From positions 1 through 5,098 of the forward strand of contig PUNP01000574.1 of assembly GCA_003551785.1 (NCBI GenBank): a stretch of DNA of 5,098 bases. Direction: 5' to 3'. Position numbers and translations under genes: made by a program. Source of the stretch: Candidatus Brocadiaceae bacterium. Its GTDB lineage: Bacteria; Planctomycetota; Brocadiia; SM23-32. The notes below the pieces were generated by a model that did not search any database, was not told the DNA's origin, and saw only the letters and a program-made list of their open reading frames with translations. Of this stretch, positions 1 through 5,098 are shown in pieces. Numbering within the stretch: the stretch's first letter is position 1; each line of letters starts with the position of its first letter.

Positions 1-17
1 ATACGTGGCGGTATGTG

Positions 18-106
18 CCGTCCTTTACAGGACGGGGCTTTGGGGAATTGGACGTTTTCCCAGGGCTTACACCCTGGGCTGGTATGTTATGCCTTTTCAA
101 GGCATA
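18..106. repeat. Cluster of three tandem stem-loops (REP-like or structured RNA element)
   Basis: Three perfect short hairpins follow one another. The first is 18-24/29-35 (7 bp, loop TTAC). The second is 59-65/72-78 (7 bp CCCAGGG/CCCTGGG, loop CTTACA). The third is 88-95/99-106 (8 bp TATGCCTT/AAGGCATA, loop TTC). No open reading frame with protein-like character covers them. From memory, similar arrays of GC-rich hairpins with a CCCAGGG-TTAC-CCCTGGG core recur between genes in planctomycete-like genomes; this is recollection, not a search. Possible roles are a dispersed REP-type repeat, a transcription end for a gene left of the window, or an RNA element. No T-run follows the hairpins closely enough for a standard intrinsic terminator, although 111-122 is T-rich. 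Confidence 0.55.
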
Positions 107-222
107 AGGATTTTTATTTTATTTCTGTACATCCTCATATTGTTAACGATGTACGGAATCTAAGCGCCTATAACTTCCCCGCCTGTCGTATGATTCGGGT
201 AAAAATTGTGAAGGTTCTGCTG

Positions 223-240
223 TCGATAAATTATCGAGGA
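223..240 (+). promoter_or_regulatory. 15-bp palindrome overlapping the ribosome binding site of the M55 peptidase gene
   Basis: TCGATAAATTATCGA at 223-237 is a perfect 7-1-7 palindrome. The Shine-Dalgarno-like GAGGA (236-240) begins inside its right arm and lies 7 nt before the ATG at 248. The DNA symmetry suits a dimeric repressor. In RNA, a small AT-rich hairpin could partly hide the ribosome binding site. A weaker inverted repeat lies further up, GTACATC (127-133) with GATGTAC (148-154). No convincing promoter hexamers were identified in the leader. Confidence 0.4.
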
Positions 241-247
241 TTGGGAT

Positions 248-1021
248 ATGGATGTTTTTATACTTGTTGATATGGAAGGTATAAGTGGGATATGTCGCCG
301 CTCTCAGGTTATAAACGGTGAAGAGCATTATCAGGAGGGTCGGCAGTATATGACCTGGGATGTCAATGCATGTGTCAAGGGCTGTTTGGAAGCCGGAGCC
401 GGGCACATTGTTGTGCGTGATATCCATGCAACGACATCGAACCTGATCTGGCACGAGCTTATCGGCGGTGCGGAATACATAATGGGGAGTTCACGTATGG
501 GCAGAATGCCGGGGATAGAGAGTTTTGATGCTGTAATACTTTTAGGCTACCACTCGATGGCAGGCACTCCGATGGGGATTCTCGAGCATACGTCCAGTTC
601 GACCCGGTGGCAGAATTTCTGGATAAACGGCATCAAGGCCGGAGAACTAGCCATTGACGGTGCAAGAGCGGGAGAACAGGGGGTTCCTGTTGTAATGGTG
701 AGCGGGGATGATAAAACCTGTAAGGAGGCGGGCGCTCTTTTCCCTGGGGCTGAGCTCGTTGAAGTGAAAAAAGGACTCGATATCGAGGGAGGTTTTTTGC
801 TGGCGAAAGATGAAGCTCATGAGAAAATTCGGGAACATTCTCAAAAAGCGTTAAAAAAGTACAAGCAAATTAAGCCATATGCTCCGCAACGACCGGTGAC
901 GCTCCGGCTTGAGCTGGTGTCCCGCGGTGCACTTCCATGCAGTGAACACGTCAATATCATCGACGGGCGAACTTACGAGGTGACGGCGGATACTGTTACC
1001 GATGCGTTGAAGATGCTTTGA
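248..1021 (+). CDS. M55-family D-aminopeptidase (DppA-like), zinc-dependent
   Basis: A complete 257-residue cytoplasmic protein of normal length for the family. M55 enzymes release N-terminal D-amino acids, typically D-Ala, from short peptides; the model is Bacillus subtilis DppA, a self-compartmentalising decamer with two zinc ions per subunit. The metal ligands are all visible: D8 and E10 in VDMEGISG, H60 in the VRDIHAT segment, H102 in LLGYHSMAG, and E133 in the AGELAIDG segment. These match DppA D8, E10, H60, H104 and E133. H114 (ILEHTSSS) matches the conserved active-site histidine. There is no signal peptide or membrane segment. The ATG is supported by GAGGA 7 nt upstream and by the D-x-E motif falling at residues 8-10. 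Unlike the B. subtilis dpp operon, no peptide transporter genes adjoin it here; about 370 bp separate it from the next gene. The likely role is recycling D-Ala peptides from peptidoglycan. The substrate is inferred. Confidence 0.93.
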   Translation: MDVFILVDMEGISGICRRSQVINGEEHYQEGRQYMTWDVNACVKGCLEAGAGHIVVRDIHATTSNLIWHELIGGAEYIMGSSRMGRMPGIESFDAVILLGYHSMAGTPMGILEHTSSSTRWQNFWINGIKAGELAIDGARAGEQGVPVVMVSGDDKTCKEAGALFPGAELVEVKKGLDIEGGFLLAKDEAHEKIREHSQKALKKYKQIKPYAPQRPVTLRLELVSRGALPCSEHVNIIDGRTYEVTADTVTDALKML

Positions 1022-1098
1022 TTGTGCCGTAAAATCTTAAATAGTAAAACAATTAAGCATTAATTATTCCTTCTAACTTCTTATACTAAAGGCGTACA

Positions 1099-1345
1099 TC
1101 ATAACCCGGACGAGTCGGAAAGAGTTGTTAGTTGCTGGTTGCTGTTGAACGGCCGACACGGCTGCCCGTCGGCTCCGATTGTGCTGACCGCCAGGGCGAC
1201 AACCCCCGGCTGCAGGGCTATATCAGCTTCGATAACGATATCGTCATTTACCCGCACCAGAAAATTTTTAATCACAGGGCGCCGGCAGCGGTTCGCCGGA
1301 TTCACATTTGATGCATCAGCCAAAATAGGCCAAGATACTGCTTGA
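1099..1345 (-). pseudogene. Coding-like minus-strand fragment, identity unknown
   Basis: Read on the minus strand, this stretch has an open frame ending in TGA at 1101-1099, with codons rich in G or C at the third position. The peptide has a believable alternating hydrophobic pattern (PVIKNFLVRVNDDIVIEA, then DIALQPGVVALAVSTIGADG). The competing plus-strand frame uses many poor codons and reads as a shadow. The minus frame stays open further right, into 2079, but there it lies over the dehydrogenase gene and loses protein-like character, so only about 80 residues look real. No start codon with a ribosome binding site is visible. The last residues (NSNQQLTTLSDSSGL) look like read-through into non-coding, CAAC-rich sequence. 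I do not recognise the family. It could be the remnant C-terminus of an older gene displaced by the dehydrogenase gene, or chance. Confidence 0.3.
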
Positions 1346-1379
1346 CCTGTCAAGTGATATTTTGGTATGATTCTGAGGA
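1341..1379 (+). promoter_or_regulatory. Sigma70-like promoter with palindromic -35 region, plus ribosome binding site, for the dehydrogenase gene
   Basis: TTGACC (1342-1347) and TATGAT (1366-1371) are separated by 18 bp, a good match to a housekeeping promoter. The -35 box lies within the perfect palindrome CTTGAC-CT-GTCAAG (1341-1354), a plausible operator where a bound regulator would block RNA polymerase. The Shine-Dalgarno GAGGA (1375-1379) is 10 nt before the ATG at 1390. Transcription from this promoter would start near 1378, almost at the Shine-Dalgarno, so the leader would be only about 12 nt. That either means a very short leader or argues that the hexamers are fortuitous. Confidence 0.4.
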
Positions 1380-1389
1380 AAAAAACACG

Positions 1390-2613
1390 ATGAGAACTGT
1401 CAATGTTGGGATTATAGGAATGGGAGGAAGGGGACGTTTTTTTTACCGCTACTACAGCAAACAGGGCTTTGAAGGCTTTGATGTGAAGGCCGTATGCGAC
1501 CTCGACGATGAGCGTCTGGATGCGGCCCGCAAGCTCTTTGGGGACTCTTTTTCCTGTTACGACGATATGCACGCGATGCTTGGCAGGGACGATATAGACC
1601 TTATCATCGTGGCCACGCATGACCGGGATCATGTGGAACCCACCATAGCGGCTTTGAGGGCGGGCAAACATGTCCTGGCCGAAAAGCCGCTCTGCCAGTC
1701 GGTCGACGACGCAGTCAAAATTATCCGGGAGGTGCGCCGGGCGAAGGGGTTGTTTTTTATGGGGTTTGAGCTGAGAGAGGTGACTCTTTTCCGGCAGATG
1801 AAAGAATTCATAGATGCCGGCAAGATCGGTGAAGTCAAAGTTGCCCATGTTTTTGATCATGTAGGACATGATTTTAATGCTCCTTTTTTCCGGAACCCCC
1901 GCCGTCAGACCGAATATTATCGTTCTTTGCTTCTGCAGAAAGCCTCTCATTCGCTTGATCTTCTGAACTGGTTTGTCGGCGGGCGCCCGGTGCGGGTGTA
2001 TGGTGTCGGGGGACTTGATGTGTTCGGCAGCCGTAACGATACGGAAGGGGGCGGAAAGGAAGGGCTGACATGCGATCAATGTGAAAAAGGAGGATCATGT
2101 CCGTACTATTCAGGGGGTGCCGTTCATAAAACGGATTACGGAGAAAAGTTAAAACGCAAGCGCCAGGCATACTGTGTATGGAATGAATTTGCGGATTTAA
2201 ACGATAACGCTGAACTGTGCATAACGTATTCCAATGGTGTCAAGGCCACCTTCCATGAGAATTATTTTGCACCGGAGTATACGCGTGAATTCTGGCTTGT
2301 GGGGACAAAAGGCAAGATGTATGGCTATTATGACAATCCGGGGAGATTTCTTATTCGTATCACGAACCTCATGCCGGCCGACCAAAGGGAAGACTCCCTG
2401 AGGGATATTGAGGAATACTGGCCGCGAGCCAAACCCGGGGGTCATGGAGGCGGCGATACGAGCCTCAGGGATGAAGTTTACCGCCGTATTATTGCCGAGG
2501 AGCAGCCGCCGGATATTCTTGAGTCCGCTTATTATTCGACTGCCCTTGCCGCATGCGCGGAAGATTCTATCGAGTCCGGAAAACCGGTGGATATACCACA
2601 ACTTGACGATTGA
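1390..2613 (+). CDS. Gfo/Idh/MocA family NAD(P)-dependent oxidoreductase
   Basis: A complete 407-residue cytoplasmic enzyme of usual length. The family oxidises or reduces sugars, inositols and sugar derivatives with NAD(P). The N-terminal Rossmann fold opens with GIIGMGGRG (residues 7-15) and an acidic strand end, VCDLDD (35-40). The signature AEKPLCQ (97-103) carries the conserved Lys99. The C-terminal substrate domain has KASHSLDLLNWF (184-195) with the usual Lys184, His187 and Asp190. Cys228, Cys231 and Cys237 form a C-x2-C-x5-C cluster, and GGHGGGD (350-356) precedes the C-terminal helices; to my knowledge both occur in many dehydrogenases of this type from PVC bacteria and Bacteroidetes. 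The ATG at 1390 is preferred over the in-frame TTG at 1342 because GAGGA precedes it correctly and the Rossmann motif begins within ten residues. No signal peptide is seen, so it acts in the cytosol. The substrate cannot be assigned. Neighbouring remnants and the DUF4838 gene suggest carbohydrate catabolism. Confidence 0.93.
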   Translation: MRTVNVGIIGMGGRGRFFYRYYSKQGFEGFDVKAVCDLDDERLDAARKLFGDSFSCYDDMHAMLGRDDIDLIIVATHDRDHVEPTIAALRAGKHVLAEKPLCQSVDDAVKIIREVRRAKGLFFMGFELREVTLFRQMKEFIDAGKIGEVKVAHVFDHVGHDFNAPFFRNPRRQTEYYRSLLLQKASHSLDLLNWFVGGRPVRVYGVGGLDVFGSRNDTEGGGKEGLTCDQCEKGGSCPYYSGGAVHKTDYGEKLKRKRQAYCVWNEFADLNDNAELCITYSNGVKATFHENYFAPEYTREFWLVGTKGKMYGYYDNPGRFLIRITNLMPADQREDSLRDIEEYWPRAKPGGHGGGDTSLRDEVYRRIIAEEQPPDILESAYYSTALAACAEDSIESGKPVDIPQLDD

Positions 2614-2648
2614 TTGACGTCAGTTTTCCAGTTTTTTTTAACTTAATC

Positions 2649-2716
2649 AAGGTGATGATGTTATGTTGACATGCAGCAAAGCCGTGATTTTTGCCGTGGC
2701 GGTGTGGAGCTTGTAA
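2649..2716 (+). other. Ribosome binding site and 17-codon signal-peptide stub of a broken exported-protein gene
   Basis: AAGGTGA (2649-2655) stands 7 nt before an ATG at 2663. The frame then encodes MLTCSKAVIFAVAVWSL and stops at TAA (2714-2716). One lysine followed by a run of Ile, Phe, Ala and Val is the start of a typical Sec signal peptide, but it ends before any cleavage site. No intact coding sequence follows until the domain remains from about 2861 onward, which lie in the same reading frame number. The simplest reading is that this is the original 5' end of the Ig/malectin gene. A chance short frame is possible. Confidence 0.4.
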
Positions 2717-2860
2717 GAAAATAGAAAAATAAATGGATAACAGATATGTATCATGTCATTTCAAAGTGTTTTTCGATTATGGTAATTAGCCTGCATTTTT
2801 AAAACAGAATCCACGCTTCTTCGTTTGCATCATACCCGAAAATAGGGTAAATTACAATAA
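2717..2860. other. AT-rich stretch without recognisable coding content
   Basis: This segment is visibly richer in A and T than the flanking genes and has stops in the frame shared by the upstream stub and the downstream Ig remnant. I see no domain fragment, tRNA-like fold or convincing terminator in it. A weak inverted repeat, TACCC (2833-2837) with GGGTA (2845-2849), is the only symmetry noted. It occupies the place where the body of the decayed exported protein would be expected, so it may be heavily eroded coding sequence or filler left by a deletion. Confidence 0.4.
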
Positions 2861-3449
2861 TTAATCTTGGACTGCATAAGGGTGAGAAAGGTGAGCCTCC
2901 TCGCTCATGCAGCTGTCGGACTCAACGTAAATTGCGAGTAATTTCGTCCGGGAAAAAATGCTGAACTGGGCCCGGTTGAACTGAGAACTCCGGAAGGCGA
3001 CGTGGAGTATCAGTGGTATCTTGACCGTGAACCGATAGAGGGGGCTAACGACAGCGTGCTCAATATCCAGGAAATGACCGAGGATGATATCGGTGTATAC
3101 TACGTTGAGATAAATGATGATCGAGAAGTAACGCCTGTGAAATCTTCGAATATCCGAATAGCGCGTCCGGATTGGCGATCTCATCGACACGGAATATATA
3201 TTGCGGCTCCACTTTGCGGAGCTTGATGCCGATGCGTGGCCCGGCCGGCGCGAGTTCGATGTGCTGATCGACGGAGAAAAGGTGCCGGAAGGTTTCGATA
3301 TCGCCGGTAAGACCGGTGACCGGCTGCGAGCTGCGGTGGGGGAATTTGTTGTAGATTTTTCGGGGTCTGCGGTGGAGATCGAGCTGCGGCGAAGTCCCGA
3401 TTCTTCGCTTGATCCGATTATCAGCGGTATTGAGATTATGAAAAAGTGA
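2861..3449 (+). pseudogene. Decayed exported-protein gene: Ig-like domain followed by truncated malectin domain
   Basis: Two domain remnants lie in tandem but in different frames. In the first frame, an open run from about 2861 is cut by TAA at 2939-2941. It resumes as an Ig-like domain (about 2942-3164): core Trp codon at 3014 in EYQWYLDREPIEG, and the F-strand D-x-G-x-Y pattern (codons at 3086, 3092 and 3098) in EDDIGVYYVEI. Cysteines are absent, as is common in bacterial Ig domains. Near 3165-3176 homology jumps to another frame with no usable start, giving the C-terminal part of a malectin-type carbohydrate-binding domain: LRLHFAE (3201-3221), REFDVLIDGEKV, GFDIAGKTG and the closing DPIISGIEI (3411-3437), ending in TGA at 3447-3449. 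The N-terminal half of the malectin fold is missing, so a deletion plus frameshift is inferred. Known relatives are large secreted carbohydrate-binding or glycan-degrading proteins. The 74- and 82-residue open stretches are unlikely to be separate genes. Confidence 0.75.
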
Positions 3450-3488
3450 TTTCGGGTAGTCTTCTTTCGTTGCTTTGTGAGAAAAGCG

Positions 3489-3588
3489 GGATAGTGTCAA
3501 CTGGCATTATACGTGACCACATTGACACTATCCGTGATAATGCCAATTGTCACTCCACGCTATATGTTGTAGAGATGCCATTTGGCAC
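3489..3588. repeat. Cluster of inverted and direct repeats, possible mobile-element end
   Basis: GGATAGTGTCAA (3489-3500) is the exact reverse complement of 3522-3533. An overlapping, longer inverted repeat pairs 3493-3510 with 3537-3554 at 16 of 18 positions and extends inward with one bulge. Copies of the unit GTGnCAAnTGGCAT appear on the plus strand at 3494-3507 and on the minus strand at 3553-3540 and 3588-3575, with differences only at the two n positions. A partial copy is at 3528-3517 on the minus strand. The last full copy also contains the palindrome TGCCA-TT-TGGCA (3576-3587). Multiple short repeats at an end are known for some insertion sequences, such as the IS21 family, but no transposase gene is present here. 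Alternatives are a small non-autonomous element, a multi-site operator for the downstream gene, or alternative RNA hairpins. Confidence 0.6.
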
Positions 3589-3641
3589 AATCGAGGTTAT
3601 ACAAGTAGGTGAAAAAATCCTTTAATTAATTCGAGATGACT

Positions 3642-5098
3642 ATGCAGGCAATAAAAAATAATGTGAATCTTTTGAGTCTGACGGTTTCGTTCTTTGCGTG
3701 CACTTTGTTTGGCTTTCAAAGTAACAATGTCGGGGCTGCGGAAGTGGTGGAGCCGGCCTCCGAGGGCAGAGCGATGATGCAGGTTGTAGTCGGTGAGGAA
3801 GCATCTGAAAGCAGCCGAACAGCAGCAAGAGATCTGGCCGATTATCTCGGACGGATTGTTGGTGATGATTTTGATATCACCGAAGGGGACGGAACTGAAG
3901 GACTGGCAGTAGGTGCGTTTGACGAGTTTCCCGGGTTGAATCTGGGGGATATGTTCGACCCTGATGATCCGTTCCGGCGTGAAGAGTATGTGCTCCGCAG
4001 CCACAGTGATGGTCTATATCTCGTCGGCGCCACTCCGGCGGCATCCCGGCTGGCAGTTTGGGACGTTCTGTACCGCCTGGGGCATCGTCAGTTTTTCCCC
4101 GGCGAAAAATGGGAGGTGATACCTTCAAAATCGGATATATCGATCGAACTGGACATCTTTGACGGGCCGGATTTCCACTCAAGGCGTATCTGGTCGGGCG
4201 GAAGCCGCTGGGATTTCGCCGATCCGCCGTTTGAAGACTGGCGCGTTCGCAATCGCAGCCAATCCGATGCCACATTCAATCTCCGAACCGGCCATGTTTA
4301 CGGAACCATCATCCGTGATAATCAGGAAGCGTTCGACAACAATCCGGAATTCTATGCCAAGGTCGATGGAGAAAGGAAGTGGATCGGCGGCAATACCAAG
4401 CTCTGTATCTCTAACGAAGGACTGCGTGAGCTGGTGGTGGATTATGCCGTTAACAGGATAAAGGACAATCCCGACCATGAAAGCATAAGCATGGATCCGA
4501 GTGACGGCGGGAACTGGTGCGAGTGCAGTGAGTGTGGTGAGATGGGCAGCGTCAGCGACAGGGTGGCAATTCTCGCTAACGAAGTCGCTGAAGCAATAAA
4601 TGATCTCGGGTTGGGCGACAAATACGTCGGCATCTATGCCTACGCCAGCCATTCCCCTCCGCCGGAAGTAGAAGTCCATCCCAAGGTTGTTGTCAGCATA
4701 GCTACGAGTTTCATCCGGGGCGGCTACACTGCCGAGGAACTGGCAAGGGGCTGGCGTGAGCGGGGAGCGACGCTGGGCATCCGTGAATACTACGCCCTGT
4801 CTATCTGGACCAGCGACCTGCCCGGCCGGGCCCGGGCGGCTAACCTGCCTTATCTTGCACGCACCATCCCTTTTTTTCACGAGTATGGAGCCAGATTCAA
4901 CAGCGCTAACATCTCCGATAGCTGGGGCCCTTACGGGCCGGGCTATTACCTGATCGCTCAGCTGCTTTGGGACGTTGATAAAGCGGAGGAAATCGATGAG
5001 TTATTTGATGACTTTCTGGAACGTGCATTCGGACCGGCGAAAGAACCGATGGGAGAGTTCTATCGGTTGATCTACCTTTTCGACGAAGAGGATTCCAG
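3642..5098 (+). CDS. Secreted DUF4838 protein with GH67-type N-terminal domain (3' end beyond window)
   Basis: The frame is open from the start to the right edge: 485 complete codons, no stop, so the C-terminus is missing. A Sec signal peptide is clear: MQAIKNN, hydrophobic VNLLSLTVSFFACTLFGF, likely cut after VGAA (residue 33). Residues about 45-165 resemble the N-terminal domain of family 67 alpha-glucuronidases (SRTAARDLADYLGRIVG; LYLVGATPAASRLAVWDVLYRLGHR; FFPGEKWEVIP). Residues about 200 onward match the DUF4838 TIM-barrel-like region, including MDPSDGGNWCECSEC (Cys293, Cys295, Cys298) and the following helix with SDRVAILANEVAEAI. The function is experimentally obscure; a role in glycan breakdown outside the cytoplasm is inferred from the domains. 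The ATG at 3642 is preferred because GAG (3633-3635) lies 6 nt upstream; ATG 3636 is also possible, and an in-frame TAA at 3627-3629 excludes earlier starts. It follows the repeat cluster and a broken gene, so it probably has its own promoter. Confidence 0.88.
   Translation, partial: MQAIKNNVNLLSLTVSFFACTLFGFQSNNVGAAEVVEPASEGRAMMQVVVGEEASESSRTAARDLADYLGRIVGDDFDITEGDGTEGLAVGAFDEFPGLNLGDMFDPDDPFRREEYVLRSHSDGLYLVGATPAASRLAVWDVLYRLGHRQFFPGEKWEVIPSKSDISIELDIFDGPDFHSRRIWSGGSRWDFADPPFEDWRVRNRSQSDATFNLRTGHVYGTIIRDNQEAFDNNPEFYAKVDGERKWIGGNTKLCISNEGLRELVVDYAVNRIKDNPDHESISMDPSDGGNWCECSECGEMGSVSDRVAILANEVAEAINDLGLGDKYVGIYAYASHSPPPEVEVHPKVVVSIATSFIRGGYTAEELARGWRERGATLGIREYYALSIWTSDLPGRARAANLPYLARTIPFFHEYGARFNSANISDSWGPYGPGYYLIAQLLWDVDKAEEIDELFDDFLERAFGPAKEPMGEFYRLIYLFDEEDS

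Noticed and set aside
13..270. Plus-strand 85-codon open frame over the hairpin cluster
   Set aside because: It runs through three stem-loops, has no ribosome binding site, overlaps the start of the M55 gene, and has no domain-like pattern.
1051..1065. AATTAA-GCA-TTAATT hairpin after the M55 gene as a terminator
   Set aside because: The stem is all A-T and no T-run follows, so it would be too weak for an intrinsic terminator.
1342..1389. TTG start at 1342 extending the dehydrogenase by 16 residues
   Set aside because: The extra residues do not resemble the family, the region carries promoter-like hexamers, and the ATG at 1390 has GAGGA at proper spacing directly before the Rossmann strand.
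1346..2079. Long minus-strand open frame across the dehydrogenase gene
   Set aside because: It is antisense to a clear Gfo/Idh/MocA gene with all family motifs, and its translation has no recognisable domain in this part. Only the section outside the gene (1099-1345) was kept as a possible fragment.
2615..2639. TGACGTCA palindrome and 8-T run after the dehydrogenase stop as an intrinsic terminator
   Set aside because: The T-run (2632-2639) is not preceded by a stable stem. CAG-TTTTC-CAG is a direct repeat rather than an inverted one, and the 8-bp palindrome has no loop and is too far from the T-run.
3060..3500. Minus-strand 146-codon open frame
   Set aside because: It lies opposite the recognisable Ig and malectin coding remnants and starts in the repeat cluster; its translation has no family resemblance.
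3522..3541. TTGACA and GATAAT as a promoter for the DUF4838 gene
   Set aside because: The hexamers are only 8 bp apart and are explained by the repeat units; no properly spaced pair was found in 3450-3635.
3489..3588. CRISPR array
   Set aside because: The repeats are short, in mixed orientation and overlapping, with no uniform unique spacers and no cas genes.
4179..4880. Minus-strand 233-codon open frame
   Set aside because: It is antisense to the DUF4838 reading frame, which is continuous and motif-rich, so this is a compositional shadow.

Overview
The window looks like a chromosomal stretch of an environmental bacterium, most plausibly from the PVC group (Lentisphaerota, Kiritimatiellota, Planctomycetota or Verrucomicrobiota). 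This is inferred from the gene mix only: a Gfo/Idh/MocA oxidoreductase, a secreted DUF4838/GH67-N-like protein, and Ig plus malectin domain remains. All convincing intact genes are on the plus strand. They are separated by long gaps rather than packed into an operon.

Layout. Positions 1-247 hold three tandem stem-loops (18-106), then a leader ending in a 15-bp palindrome that touches the ribosome binding site. An intact M55-family D-aminopeptidase (DppA type, 248-1021) follows. The gap 1022-1389 holds a minus-strand coding-like fragment of unknown identity (about 1099-1345) and a sigma70-like promoter whose -35 box sits in a palindrome. An intact 407-residue Gfo/Idh/MocA dehydrogenase occupies 1390-2613. 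From 2649 to 3449 lies what appears to be a decayed gene for an exported protein. It shows a ribosome binding site and a 17-residue signal-peptide-like stub, then AT-rich sequence, then an Ig-like domain with an internal stop, then the C-terminal part of a malectin domain in another frame. Positions 3489-3588 contain a cluster of inverted and direct repeats sharing GTGnCAAnTGGCAT, possibly a mobile-element end. A secreted DUF4838 protein begins near 3642 and runs off the right edge.

Working together. The dehydrogenase, the secreted DUF4838 protein and the lost Ig/malectin protein fit a carbohydrate-scavenging neighbourhood: exported glycan-active or glycan-binding proteins plus a cytoplasmic sugar or polyol oxidoreductase. 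The M55 peptidase would handle D-amino-acid peptides, probably from peptidoglycan, and has no obvious partner here. No wholly new system is evident. The most unusual parts are the gene remnant, the repeat cluster beside it, and the unidentified minus-strand fragment.
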